Part shown: piece after piece, positions 7,850-16,413 of the stretch
How positions within the stretch are numbered: position 1 is the stretch's first letter
Layout: the number at the start of each line of letters is the position of its first letter
Origin: an uncultured Gemmatimonadales bacterium
GTDB lineage: Bacteria > Gemmatimonadota > Gemmatimonadetes > Longimicrobiales > Gaopeijiaceae
Direction: 5' to 3'
Assembly (NCBI GenBank): GCA_937983085.1
Contig: CALJKZ010000640.1
Location: 1-39,705 of the forward strand
DNA: 39,705 bases
Made by a program: the position numbers and the translations under genes
Notes under the pieces: generated by a model
Database searches by the model: none
Told to the model about the DNA's origin: nothing
The model's input: only the letters and a program-made list of their open reading frames with translations

Positions 7850-10800
7850 ATGACTGATATCAAACGGCGCGACTTCCTGAAGGTTCTCGGTGTCACCGGC
7901 GGCGCGGCCGCGACGGGATGCGGAGGATCGGCCGAGAACCTCCTTCCGTATGTCGTGCACCCCGAGGAGATCACCCCGGGTGTCGCCACTTGGTACGCGA
8001 CGTCGTGCGGCGGGTGTTCGGCCCAGTGCGGCATGTGGGTGCGGACGCGAGAGGGCCGAGCGGTCAAGGTCGAGGGCAACCCCGACCATCCGGTGTCTCA
8101 GGGGGGCATCTGCGCGAGGGGCCACGCCACGCTGACCCACCTCTACAATCCCGATCGCTTCCACGCGCCGATGATCCGCGAGGGAGATCGGTTCCGGGAA
8201 GGCACGTGGGACGAGGCGGAGCAGCTCCTGGCCGCGAAGATCCGCGATGTGGGCAACGTGATGTTCATCGGCGGGCACATGGGCCCGACCATGAGCGACC
8301 TCGTGGACGGCTTCCTCGGCGCGGTGGACGGTCAGCGCGTGCGGTACGACGCAGTTTCCGACGCTCCCCTGCGGGAAGCCACGCGCATCGCCTTCGGGAT
8401 CGACGAGCTTCCTTCCTACCATATGGAAGACGCTCGGCTCCTCCTCTCCTTCGGTGACGACTTCATCGACACCGGAGCGAACCCGGTGGGCTACAACCGC
8501 GGCCTGGCCCGCATGTCGTCCGTCGAGCACGAGGGCGAGGAGTACTCCAAGGGACGCTTCGTCTTCCTAGGTGCCCGCCTCTCCACCACCGGCCTCAACG
8601 CCGACGAGTGGTTCCCCATCCAGCCGGGCTCGGAGGCCGTGGTGGCGCTCGGGATGGCCGCCCACATTGCCGAGACCAACGGCGCCAACGCCGGGCCGTA
8701 CGCGAATCTGCTGCAGTCCTACAGCCTCGCGCAGGCCGCCGAAGCCTCCGGCATCGGTGAGGACGAGCTCAGGGATCTGGCGGACCGCTTCGCCGACGAA
8801 GGGCCGAGTCTGGCCATGGGTCCCGGCGTAGCCGCCCATCATCGGAACGCGACAGCGGCCAACCTGGCGGTCCTCATTCTCAACGCCGTCGCCGGGAACG
8901 TGGGCAGAACGGTCACCGTGGGGGACGGCCCCCGTTCTGCTTCGGCCTCGTACGCGGAGATGGCCGACGCCATCAACGCCATGGCAGGTGGCCAAGTGGG
9001 CGTCGCTCTGGTGCACGGGTCGAACCCGGCCTACTCGCTGCCGCCGGCGTCGGGTTTCCAGGACGCCTTTGAGGCCGTGAACTTCAAGGTCTCCTTCGCC
9101 TCGGCGATGGACGAGACCGCCGCCATGTGCGATCTGATTCTGCCGGATCGTCACTTCCTGGAGTCGTGGGGCGATGCGGAGCCGAGGCCTGGGGTCATGG
9201 CCATCTCCCAGCCGGTGATGCAGCCGGTGCCCCACTTCGATGCCAAGCAGGCCGGCGACGCCATGCTCGCAGTGGCAGGCCACCTCGAGGTGGATCTCGG
9301 CGCCGCCACGTTCTACGAGTATCTGCGCAACCGCCACCAGGCGATGCACTCGGCTGCCATGGGGGACTTCGAGACCACGTGGCGTGATCACCTGCGAAAC
9401 GGGTTCGTCGATCACCGCGCCATGATGGGGGATGCCGGAACGCCGGCTCTGAGAGCCCCTGACCAGGCCCTCACCTTCGAGGTCCCGGCCCTGGACGGAG
9501 ACGGCGACCTCACCCTGGTGGTCTATCCGTCGGCTCGCTTCGGCGGCGGAGAGTTCGCCAACAGCCCGTGGATGCAGGAGCTTCCCGACCCGGTGGCCAA
9601 GATCACCTGGCACTCGTGGGTGGAGATGAACCCTGCCACGGCCGAGGCGCGCGGACTCCGCGTGGGCGACATCGTCACCGTCACTTCGCCTCACGGTTCG
9701 GTGGAGGCGCCGCTCTATCTGTATCCCGGTATCCGCGAGGACACCGTCGCCCTTCAAATGGGCACGGGGCACACCGAATTCGGTCGGTGGGCCACGGGCA
9801 ACGGCGTCAACGCCGTCACCCTCCTTCCTGCGACGACGGAGCAGCCTTCGGGCGCGCTCGTCACGCTGGCCACGACGGTCACGGTGGAGCCCACCGGCGA
9901 ACGACGTCGTCTGGCCACCATCGAAGGGTCCTCCGACCAGGACGATCGGCACATCGTTGAGGCCGTCGCCTTCAGCGCGCTCGGCCACGAAGAAGAAGAG
10001 GGGTACGGCGGCCATGGCGAGCTCAAGGAGCTCCAGGGCTACGGCGGGGTGCAGCCTGTGCCCGCGGAAGGGGGGGCGCCCACCGCGTACCCCCTGCCCG
10101 GCGCCGATCACGGGCTGTACGCCGATGCCCACGAGAAGCCGCGGTGGGGCCTGGCCATCGATCTGGACAAGTGCACCGGCTGCAGCGCGTGCGTCACCGC
10201 GTGTCAGGCCGAGAACAACGTGCCCTTCGTGGGCGAGGACCAGGTCCAGATGGGCCGTGACATGGCCTGGATGCGCATCGAGCGCTACTACGACCATGTC
10301 GACGCGACGCACGCCGGTGAGTTGGACGTGCGGATCCTGCCCATGCTCTGTCAGCACTGCGGCAACGCGCCCTGCGAGCCGGTTTGCCCCGTGTACGCGA
10401 CGTACCACACGCCGGAAGGTGTGAACGCGCAGATCTACAACCGGTGCGTTGGAACGCGGTACTGCGCGAACAACTGCCCCTACAAGGTCCGGGTCTTCAA
10501 CTGGTACCGGTACACGGATCAGATACCCGAGCCCATGAATTGGCAGTGGAATCCCGACGTCACGGTCCGCAGCAACGGCGTCATGGAGAAGTGTTCCTTC
10601 TGCATGCAGCGGATCCGCGACGCCGAGAACCGAGCGGCCCTGGAGGGCGGCCGGCCGGTCCGCGACGGCGAGATCCTCACCGCCTGTCAGCAGACGTGTC
10701 CCGCCGAAGCCATCGTATTCGGTGACCTGAGGGATCCGAACAGCGCGGCGGCGCAGCTGGTCGCCGACGAACGCACCTACCGGGTGCTCGACGCACTCAT

Positions 10801-10870
10801 CAACACGCAGCCAGCCGTGAACTACCTGAAGAAGGTCACCTTCCACGAGGTCTCGGGAGGGCACGAGTAA
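7850..10870 (+). CDS. actB: ACIII subunit ActB, molybdopterin-oxidoreductase-like plus iron-sulfur domain
   Basis: Large peripheral subunit of ACIII (1006 residues). The N-terminus has a Tat motif (KRRDFLK, arginines 6-7), followed by a possible lipobox (AATGC, Cys24), so the mature protein may be lipidated. Residues ~45-740 resemble molybdopterin oxidoreductases. They keep the cysteine set Cys53-x2-Cys56-x3-Cys60-x27-Cys88 near the N-terminus, although ACIII enzymes are not known to bind molybdenum. The C-terminal part (from ~765) is ferredoxin-like with four cysteine groups: Cys775/778/781/785, Cys834/837/842/846, a group near 866-877 and one near 916-950. This fits the three [4Fe-4S] and one [3Fe-4S] clusters known for ActB. 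I chose the ATG at 7850, the start of the Tat signal. The stop overlaps the actC start (TAATG). Confidence 0.92.
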   Translation: MTDIKRRDFLKVLGVTGGAAATGCGGSAENLLPYVVHPEEITPGVATWYATSCGGCSAQCGMWVRTREGRAVKVEGNPDHPVSQGGICARGHATLTHLYNPDRFHAPMIREGDRFREGTWDEAEQLLAAKIRDVGNVMFIGGHMGPTMSDLVDGFLGAVDGQRVRYDAVSDAPLREATRIAFGIDELPSYHMEDARLLLSFGDDFIDTGANPVGYNRGLARMSSVEHEGEEYSKGRFVFLGARLSTTGLNADEWFPIQPGSEAVVALGMAAHIAETNGANAGPYANLLQSYSLAQAAEASGIGEDELRDLADRFADEGPSLAMGPGVAAHHRNATAANLAVLILNAVAGNVGRTVTVGDGPRSASASYAEMADAINAMAGGQVGVALVHGSNPAYSLPPASGFQDAFEAVNFKVSFASAMDETAAMCDLILPDRHFLESWGDAEPRPGVMAISQPVMQPVPHFDAKQAGDAMLAVAGHLEVDLGAATFYEYLRNRHQAMHSAAMGDFETTWRDHLRNGFVDHRAMMGDAGTPALRAPDQALTFEVPALDGDGDLTLVVYPSARFGGGEFANSPWMQELPDPVAKITWHSWVEMNPATAEARGLRVGDIVTVTSPHGSVEAPLYLYPGIREDTVALQMGTGHTEFGRWATGNGVNAVTLLPATTEQPSGALVTLATTVTVEPTGERRRLATIEGSSDQDDRHIVEAVAFSALGHEEEEGYGGHGELKELQGYGGVQPVPAEGGAPTAYPLPGADHGLYADAHEKPRWGLAIDLDKCTGCSACVTACQAENNVPFVGEDQVQMGRDMAWMRIERYYDHVDATHAGELDVRILPMLCQHCGNAPCEPVCPVYATYHTPEGVNAQIYNRCVGTRYCANNCPYKVRVFNWYRYTDQIPEPMNWQWNPDVTVRSNGVMEKCSFCMQRIRDAENRAALEGGRPVRDGEILTACQQTCPAEAIVFGDLRDPNSAAAQLVADERTYRVLDALINTQPAVNYLKKVTFHEVSGGHE

Positions 10871-12255
10871 TGGCGACCACGCAGACGAGAGAAGAACGGG
10901 GGGCGCTGACCCACCCGGACGTCCACCGTCTCGACGACGTCAACCGCGATGTCCTCAAGATGCTCTCCCGCCCCGGAAAGGGCTGGTGGGCACTCTTCGC
11001 CATGTGCCTCGGCGGGGTGGGGATGTTCCTCGGCGCCTGGTTCTGGCAGATCTACGCCGGCGTGGGGGTCAGCGGGCTCATGTCACCGGTGGGATGGGGC
11101 GTGTACATCACGACCTTCGTGTTCTGGGTCGGTATTGCCCACTCGGGGACGCTGATTTCGGCGATCCTGTTTCTCTTCCGGGCGCCGTGGCGACAGTCCA
11201 TCTACCGAGCCGCCGAGGCCATGACGGTCTTCGCGGTCATGACGGCCGGGCTGTTCCCGCTCATCCACGTAGGCCGCGTCTGGCACGCCTACTGGCTGAT
11301 TCCGTATCCCAACTCCCGCTTCCTGTGGCCGAACTTCAAGTCGCCGCTGGTGTGGGACGTCTTCGCCGTCACGACGTACTTCACGGTGTCGGCGGTCTTC
11401 TTCTACCTGGGCACCATTCCCGATCTCGCCGCCGCGCGGGATCGCGCTACCGGGCTCCGTCGGAAGCTCTACACCATCATCGCCATGGGATGGCAGGGCA
11501 CCGACCGTCAGTGGCACCACTTCGGCAAGGCGTACATCTTCCTCGCCGCTCTGGCCACGCCGTTGGTTCTCTCGGTGCACTCGGTGGTTTCGTGGGACTT
11601 CGCCATGGGCATCGTCCCCGGGTGGCACGCGACGATCTTCGCCCCGTACTTCGTGGCCGGCGCCATCTTCTCCGGCGTGGCCATGGTCATCACGCTGACC
11701 GTGCCGCTGCGGAAGATCTTCGGCCTCGAAGCCTACCTGACGGTGAAGCACTTCGACGCCATGGCGAAGCTTTGCCTCTTCACGTCGCTCATCGTCTTCT
11801 ACGCGTACCTGTCGGAGTTCTTCCTGGCGTGGTACAGCGGTGAGCCTCCCGAGCGGGGCATGTTCTGGAACCGTCTGTTCGGGACGTACTGGTGGGCCAC
11901 GTGGACCATGCTGGTCTGCAACGGCGTCGTGCCGGTCATGCTGTGGTTCAAGCGGGTCCGTCACTCCATCCCGGCCCTCTTCGTCATCTCCATCTTCGTC
12001 AACATCGGAATGTGGTTCGAGCGCTACGTCATCGTGGTGACCTCGCTCAGCCATGAGTATGAGCCCTTCGCCTGGGGCATCTACCGGCCCTCGGTGACCG
12101 AGATGATGATCATGGTCGGGAGCTTCTTCTGGTTCGGCTTCTGGTTCCTCCTCTTCACGCGCCTCCTGCCGCCCATCGCGATCCAGGAGCTCAAGGAGGT
12201 GCTGCCGGCGCCCATGAGGAAGAAGAAGGCCCATGACGCGGAGGCGCACGCATGA
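10870..12255 (+). CDS. actC: ACIII subunit ActC, NrfD/PsrC-like quinol-binding membrane protein
   Basis: Integral membrane subunit (461 residues) of the NrfD/PsrC family, with about ten hydrophobic helices spread from residue ~40 to ~445. In ACIII structures ActC carries the quinol site on the outer side, next to the ActB iron-sulfur clusters. Conserved-looking polar and aromatic residues at helix ends are visible (VGIAHSGTLISA, then LIHVGRVWHAYW). The charged N- and C-termini are cytoplasmic by expectation. It starts by 1-base overlap with actB and ends by an ATGA overlap with actD. ActF, encoded downstream, is its paralogue. Confidence 0.93.
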   Translation: MATTQTREERGALTHPDVHRLDDVNRDVLKMLSRPGKGWWALFAMCLGGVGMFLGAWFWQIYAGVGVSGLMSPVGWGVYITTFVFWVGIAHSGTLISAILFLFRAPWRQSIYRAAEAMTVFAVMTAGLFPLIHVGRVWHAYWLIPYPNSRFLWPNFKSPLVWDVFAVTTYFTVSAVFFYLGTIPDLAAARDRATGLRRKLYTIIAMGWQGTDRQWHHFGKAYIFLAALATPLVLSVHSVVSWDFAMGIVPGWHATIFAPYFVAGAIFSGVAMVITLTVPLRKIFGLEAYLTVKHFDAMAKLCLFTSLIVFYAYLSEFFLAWYSGEPPERGMFWNRLFGTYWWATWTMLVCNGVVPVMLWFKRVRHSIPALFVISIFVNIGMWFERYVIVVTSLSHEYEPFAWGIYRPSVTEMMIMVGSFFWFGFWFLLFTRLLPPIAIQELKEVLPAPMRKKKAHDAEAHA

Positions 12256-12767
12256 GTCAGGGAGTCCTGGCGTCGTACGAGTTCCTCGACTCGACGGTGG
12301 ACGCCATCGAGAAGCTCAGGAAAGCGGGCTTCGACGGTCAGATCACGGCGTACAGCCCCTACCCCGAGCACCATATCGAGCATGCCCTCGGATACGGTCA
12401 GAGCCCGGTTCGGGTCTGGACCCTCGTCGGGGGGCTCAGCGGCACCGCCGCCGGCTTCGGGTTCACCATCTTCACCTCGGTGGACTGGCCCCTCGTCGTG
12501 GGCGGCAAGCCCATCGTGGGCATCCCCGCCTACGTGCCCATCGCCTTCGAGATGACGGTGCTCTTCGGGGCCCTCGCGACGGTGATCGGCCTCTTCGTAC
12601 TCAGCAAGATCCCCAACGTGAAGCCATCGGTCGTCTACGACCCCGAATTCTCGGCGGGGCGCTACGGCGTCTTCGTCGAGGCCGAGGGCAGCCGCCTCCA
12701 GGAGGCTCGCCGGATCATGGAAGCCGAGGAGCCCATCGAGATGCGTGAGGGGGCCGCCGATGCGTAA
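12252..12767 (+). CDS. actD: ACIII subunit ActD (DUF3341)
   Basis: Small membrane subunit (171 residues) of the DUF3341 family. It has a soluble N-terminal domain, two transmembrane helices near residues 54-76 and 94-117, and an amphipathic C-terminus. Its position between actC and actE is the standard ACIII order. The start overlaps actC by ATGA and its 3' end overlaps actE by eight bases. Family knowledge places it as a structural subunit without cofactors. Confidence 0.92.
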   Translation: MSQGVLASYEFLDSTVDAIEKLRKAGFDGQITAYSPYPEHHIEHALGYGQSPVRVWTLVGGLSGTAAGFGFTIFTSVDWPLVVGGKPIVGIPAYVPIAFEMTVLFGALATVIGLFVLSKIPNVKPSVVYDPEFSAGRYGVFVEAEGSRLQEARRIMEAEEPIEMREGAADA

Positions 12768-13452
12768 GTCGACCCAGCGTCACCGGACGACGCGCGTGAG
12801 CCGAGGATTCGGGGCGCGCGCGCTGGTCGCCGTGCTGGCGGTCATGACCCTCGGGGCGTGCAAGCCTCTCGACGACGTCATGGCCACCGTCTTCGGTCGC
12901 TCCATGCGGGACCAGCGGACCTTCGACCCCTACGAGCACCCCGAGGGGGCCCCGGTGAACTCTGTGGCGTTCGCGGCAGGAAACTGGCCGGCCGCGCCGG
13001 GCGAGGTGAACCTCGGTCAGCCCGAGGGTGCCGACATCCCCTACTTCACCCAGTTCGATCTGGGCGTGCCCGGGATCGGCGGGGAAGCGGTGCAGCGCCT
13101 GGAGAATCCCTTCTCGTGGGACGACGCCGCGGCTCTCGAGCGCGGGGAGGAGATCTACCTCCGCTTCTGCGTCGTCTGTCACGGCGAGAACGGTGTGGGT
13201 TCCAACGCCTACATCGCCGAGTACCATCCCCTGCTGCCGTCGTACAACCTCTCCGGCGAGCAGGTGGCGGGCTACTCCGACGCCTACCTCTATGCCATGA
13301 TCCGGGTCGGTCGCGGCCTCATGCCCGAGTACGGGTCCCGGATCACCCACTTCGACCGGTGGAACGTGGTCAACTACGTGAGGCAGTTGCAGCGACAGGC
13401 CGGGACCCTGCCTGAACAGGCCCAGTCCCCGGCGCCGGAGGAAGACCGATGA
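12760..13452 (+). CDS. actE: ACIII subunit ActE, monohaem cytochrome c lipoprotein
   Basis: The sequence encodes a lipid-anchored monohaem cytochrome c (230 residues). The signal peptide ends in a lipobox (TLGAC, Cys34). The single haem site is Cys137-Val-Val-Cys140-His141, and Met188 (GLMPEYG) is a likely axial ligand. In ACIII, ActE is the monohaem electron exit subunit. A GTG at 12745 would add five residues, but the ATG at 12760 has GAGGGGG at 12747-12753, six bases upstream, and is preferred. The gene overlaps actD by eight bases and actF by ATGA. Confidence 0.9.
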   Translation: MRKSTQRHRTTRVSRGFGARALVAVLAVMTLGACKPLDDVMATVFGRSMRDQRTFDPYEHPEGAPVNSVAFAAGNWPAAPGEVNLGQPEGADIPYFTQFDLGVPGIGGEAVQRLENPFSWDDAAALERGEEIYLRFCVVCHGENGVGSNAYIAEYHPLLPSYNLSGEQVAGYSDAYLYAMIRVGRGLMPEYGSRITHFDRWNVVNYVRQLQRQAGTLPEQAQSPAPEEDR

Positions 13453-14753
13453 TGCACCACCACATTCCGTCGGAGGTGCCCGTCCGGTACCTGCCGCGGA
13501 ACCGGACCATGAACATGGTCTGTGGCGCCTTCTTCTTCGTCGGTCTCATCGCCTTCGTGATTCGACTCACCCAGGCGCCTCAGCAGGCGTGGATCAGCTA
13601 CATCAGCAACTGGCTGTTCTTCACCAGCATCGCCATGGGGAGCGTCATGTTCGCCGTGGCCACGTGGATCGTGAAGGCGAAGTGGAACTGGTCCCTGCGC
13701 CGGGTCAGCCAGTCGGGTGCGGCGTACCTGCCCATCGCCTTCGTGCTGCTGCTTCCCATGCTGACGCTGGGCGACGGCTACTTCCCCTGGATCGAGATGA
13801 TGGCCACGGACGCCATCGTCCAGAAGAAGGCCGCGTACCTGAACCTGCCCTTCCTCATCACGCGGAACCTCGTCGGCGCCCTCCTGCTCTTCGGTGTGGG
13901 CGTCTACTTCGTCTACCTGGCCCTGCGCCCCGACATGGGGCTCACCGGTGGGTCCGAGGAGGACGACGAGGGTCGCGCCGCGTGGAGGGCACGTCTCACC
14001 CAGGGATGGATGGGACAGGAGACCGAGGAGGTGTCCAGCTATCGGCGCATGACGACCATGGCTCCGGCCATCGTCCTCATGTACGCGTTCTTCATGACCA
14101 TCTTCGCCTACGACTGGGCGATGTCGCTTGAGCCTCACTGGTTCAGCACCATGTTCGGCCCGTGGTTCTTCATGGCGGCCTTCCTGGCGGGCGTCATGTG
14201 CACCGGGCTTTGGAGCCTCTATCTCCGGGGCAAGCACAAGGACATCAAGAACCACATCGGCATCCAGCAACGACACGATCTGGGGAAGCTGAGCTTCGCC
14301 TTCACCGTGTTCTACGGCTACCTGTTCTTCTCCCAGTACATCGTCATCTGGTACGGCAAGTTGCCCTGGGAGCAGGCCTGGATCATCCACCGGTCGGACG
14401 AGTACTGGGGCAGCTTCTCCATCCTCGCTCTCGTGCTGATCTTCTTCATCCCCTTCATCGGCCTCATCGGCCGGATGCCGAAGATCAAGCCGCGGGTGTA
14501 CGCCGTTTTCGCCATCAGCAGCGTCCTCGGGCTCTGGTTTGAGCGGTACCTCCTCATCGCACCGTCGCTCTACCACGCCGGAGACCCGGTCTTCAACGTC
14601 TGGCAGCCCCTCATCGGACTCATGTTCCTCGGGCTCTATCTCGGCTCGGTACGCTGGTTCCTGTCGACCTTCCCGGTCATTCAGGTCTGGCAACCCATGG
14701 TCGATCCTGAAAGCCTGGAGGCCGAGCTCCCCCATGCCGAGTTGCCGGCGTAA
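13449..14753 (+). CDS. actF: ACIII subunit ActF, NrfD-like membrane protein
   Basis: Second NrfD/PsrC-family membrane subunit of ACIII (434 residues), with about ten hydrophobic helices. It is a structural paralogue of ActC. Family knowledge assigns it a possible proton path rather than the main quinol site. Landmarks are FFMTIFAYDWAMSLEPHW in the middle and GLWFERYLLIAPSL near the C-terminus; the matching ActC segment reads GMWFERYVIVV. The start overlaps actE by ATGA. It is the last act gene; no terminal oxidase gene follows. A strong hairpin lies about 55 bases after the stop. Confidence 0.92.
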   Translation: MMHHHIPSEVPVRYLPRNRTMNMVCGAFFFVGLIAFVIRLTQAPQQAWISYISNWLFFTSIAMGSVMFAVATWIVKAKWNWSLRRVSQSGAAYLPIAFVLLLPMLTLGDGYFPWIEMMATDAIVQKKAAYLNLPFLITRNLVGALLLFGVGVYFVYLALRPDMGLTGGSEEDDEGRAAWRARLTQGWMGQETEEVSSYRRMTTMAPAIVLMYAFFMTIFAYDWAMSLEPHWFSTMFGPWFFMAAFLAGVMCTGLWSLYLRGKHKDIKNHIGIQQRHDLGKLSFAFTVFYGYLFFSQYIVIWYGKLPWEQAWIIHRSDEYWGSFSILALVLIFFIPFIGLIGRMPKIKPRVYAVFAISSVLGLWFERYLLIAPSLYHAGDPVFNVWQPLIGLMFLGLYLGSVRWFLSTFPVIQVWQPMVDPESLEAELPHAELPA

Positions 14754-14806
14754 ACCGGGTAAGGCGGAGACGCCGAAGACGTACTAGGTCGTAAGCGGTG
14801 GGGACG

Positions 14807-14836
14807 GGCGTCGGCCGGTGGATTCCGGCCGGCGCC
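14807..14836 (+). terminator. Strong hairpin after the ACIII operon
   Basis: The sequences 14807-14818 and 14825-14836 form a stem of 12 base pairs (one G-T pair) around the loop TGGATT. It lies about 55 bases after the actF stop and 92 bases before the next start. There is no T-run after it, so it is not a textbook rho-independent terminator. It could end or stabilise the act transcript. Confidence 0.45.
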
Positions 14837-14927
14837 GTCTCGCGTCGTGCATGTATGTCGCTGTCCGTCCGACACGCGCAGCGACCTATTCTGGATCCCG
14901 CCACGTAGGTGCAGGTACTATTCGGCT

Positions 14928-15419
14928 ATGAAAACCATCCGCATGAATGCCGCCATCGCGGCGTTGAGCGTACTCGCCCTCACCGGGTGCAGTACCCCAT
15001 TCCAGGTCATCACGGAGACCGAGTTCGCCGCGAGCCTGGGGATCGATCTGGCGATGATGGAGATGCTGCCCAACGGCGTCTACATCCAGGACCGGGTCGT
15101 CGGCACGGGTCCCGAGTTGGTCTACGACTCGGAGATCATCTACGACTTCACCGGCTGGCTCGCCGACGGTACGGTGTGGGACTCCCAGATTGGCGTCTCC
15201 ACCGTCTTCATCGACCGGGAGTTCGGGGCCATTCCCGGCTTCAATCCGGGTATTCTCGGGATGAACGAAGGTGGGACCCGCCTCCTGATCATCCCGCCGG
15301 AGCAGGCCTACGGCGACCGCGAACGTCGCTCGGCCACCGGCGTCACGATCCCCGCGGGGTCGATCCTGGTCATGGAGGTCGTCCTCGAACAGGTCAGCCT
15401 GCCGGATCCTTCGCCATGA
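14928..15419 (+). CDS. FKBP-type prolyl isomerase-like lipoprotein 1
   Basis: A lipoprotein of 163 residues with a signal peptide and lipobox (LALTGC, Cys21), then a single FKBP-like domain. Visible FKBP landmarks are DFTGWLADGTVWDS, IPGFNPGILGM, GGTRLLIIPPEQAYG and a final VTIPAGSILVMEVVL strand. The likely role is a peptidyl-prolyl isomerase or chaperone in the periplasm, anchored to a membrane. The ATG at 14928 is chosen because it begins the signal peptide; the frame is open further upstream. It is the first of three tandem paralogues, and its stop overlaps the next start (ATGA). The shared segment FAASLGIDLA between lipobox and domain also occurs in copy 2 and, altered, in copy 3. Confidence 0.85.
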   Translation: MKTIRMNAAIAALSVLALTGCSTPFQVITETEFAASLGIDLAMMEMLPNGVYIQDRVVGTGPELVYDSEIIYDFTGWLADGTVWDSQIGVSTVFIDREFGAIPGFNPGILGMNEGGTRLLIIPPEQAYGDRERRSATGVTIPAGSILVMEVVLEQVSLPDPSP

Positions 15420-15916
15420 GCCGCTTCATCATGACACACGTCATCGGGAGGGCGTCTACGAGATGGGCCGTGCTCGTGTTGGCCACCATGGGGCTTACCG
15501 CGTGTGGTGACGACAATCCGTTCCAGGTCATCGAGGAAACGGAGTTCGCTGCCAGCCTGGGCATCGACCTGGCCTCCATGGAGGAACTCCCCAGTGGCGT
15601 CTACATCCAGGAGATCGAGCTGGGGACCGGGGTGGAGGCCATGGCGGGTGACATGGTCGATGTCGACTATGTGGGCTGGCTCGCCGACGGCACACAGTTC
15701 GATGCGTTCGATGGCGCCGGTTTTCAGTTGATCACAGGGCCAGGCGGCGTGATCGCAGGCTTTCGTGACGGGATCGTAGGCATGTTGGTCGGCGGGACAC
15801 GTCTCATGGTCATCCCTCCTGACCAGGCCTACGGCGAGCGTGGGAGCGGCAACGTCATTCCGCCGGGCGCGATTCTCGTGTTCCGGGTGACGCTCAACGC
15901 CGTGGAGACACCGTGA
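15416..15916 (+). CDS. FKBP-type prolyl isomerase-like lipoprotein 2
   Basis: Of the three tandem paralogues this one (166 residues) is closest to canonical FKBP. It has a signal peptide with lipobox (GLTAC, Cys30), a short linker with FAASLGIDLA, and the domain landmarks VDVDYVGWLADGTQFDAF, VIAGFRDGIVGM, GGTRLMVIPPDQAYGERG and NVIPPGAILVFRVTL. These include the aromatic and Asp positions that line the active pocket in FKBP12-like proteins. It should be a membrane-anchored periplasmic peptidyl-prolyl isomerase. The start overlaps copy 1 by ATGA and the stop overlaps copy 3 by GTGA. Confidence 0.88.
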   Translation: MSRFIMTHVIGRASTRWAVLVLATMGLTACGDDNPFQVIEETEFAASLGIDLASMEELPSGVYIQEIELGTGVEAMAGDMVDVDYVGWLADGTQFDAFDGAGFQLITGPGGVIAGFRDGIVGMLVGGTRLMVIPPDQAYGERGSGNVIPPGAILVFRVTLNAVETP

Positions 15917-16413
15917 GTCGCCGTTCTCGCGGACCCACGGCAGGCGCGCTGGCGGCTCTGGTGGTGGCCGGAACGGTTGCGTGTACTGCAACGCCAACCG
16001 GCGTCGAGCTGCAGAAGATCGAGGAGGTGACGTTCGCCCCCAGTCTGGGCATCGACCTCGCCGACTTCACCCAGCTACAGACCGGAGTCTACTACCGCGA
16101 CGACGAGTTGGGACCGGTCGATGCCACACCCGCCACCTGGGGGACCACGCCGACCATCTCCTTCACGGGCTGGCTGGTTGACGGGACGGTCTTCGCCGAG
16201 GGCTCCATTCGCTTCTTCATGGGGAATTTCGAGATTCCCCTGGGGTTGGAGGAGGGTCTCCTCAATCAGCGCGTGGGGGGTACCCGGACCATCATCGTGC
16301 CGCCTGAACGTGGCCTCGGCGGCGTGGACCAGGTGCACGAAGAGGGGGTCATCGTGGTGCCCGGCGGTTCTGTGCTGGTGTACGAGGTGGTGGTCGATAC
16401 GGTGGAAGGGTAG
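15913..16413 (+). CDS. Divergent FKBP-like lipoprotein 3
   Basis: Third tandem copy (166 residues), starting with GTG that overlaps the stop of copy 2. It has a signal peptide with a possible lipobox (GTVAC, Cys24). The linker and fold follow the other copies (FAPSLGIDLA, SFTGWLVDGTVF, GGTRTIIVPPERGLGG), but the pocket is changed: the AYG motif is replaced by GLGG and the VIPG-type segment reads IPLGLEEGLL. It may have lost isomerase activity and kept a binding role. The stop is directly next to the stop of the convergent halogenase gene, with no base between them. Confidence 0.78.
   Translation: MSRRSRGPTAGALAALVVAGTVACTATPTGVELQKIEEVTFAPSLGIDLADFTQLQTGVYYRDDELGPVDATPATWGTTPTISFTGWLVDGTVFAEGSIRFFMGNFEIPLGLEEGLLNQRVGGTRTIIVPPERGLGGVDQVHEEGVIVVPGGSVLVYEVVVDTVEG

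Noticed and set aside
8567..10864. A 765-codon open frame on the minus strand opposite actB
   Set aside because: It is the antisense shadow of a well-supported gene in high-GC DNA; its product is rich in Arg, His and Val with no domain.
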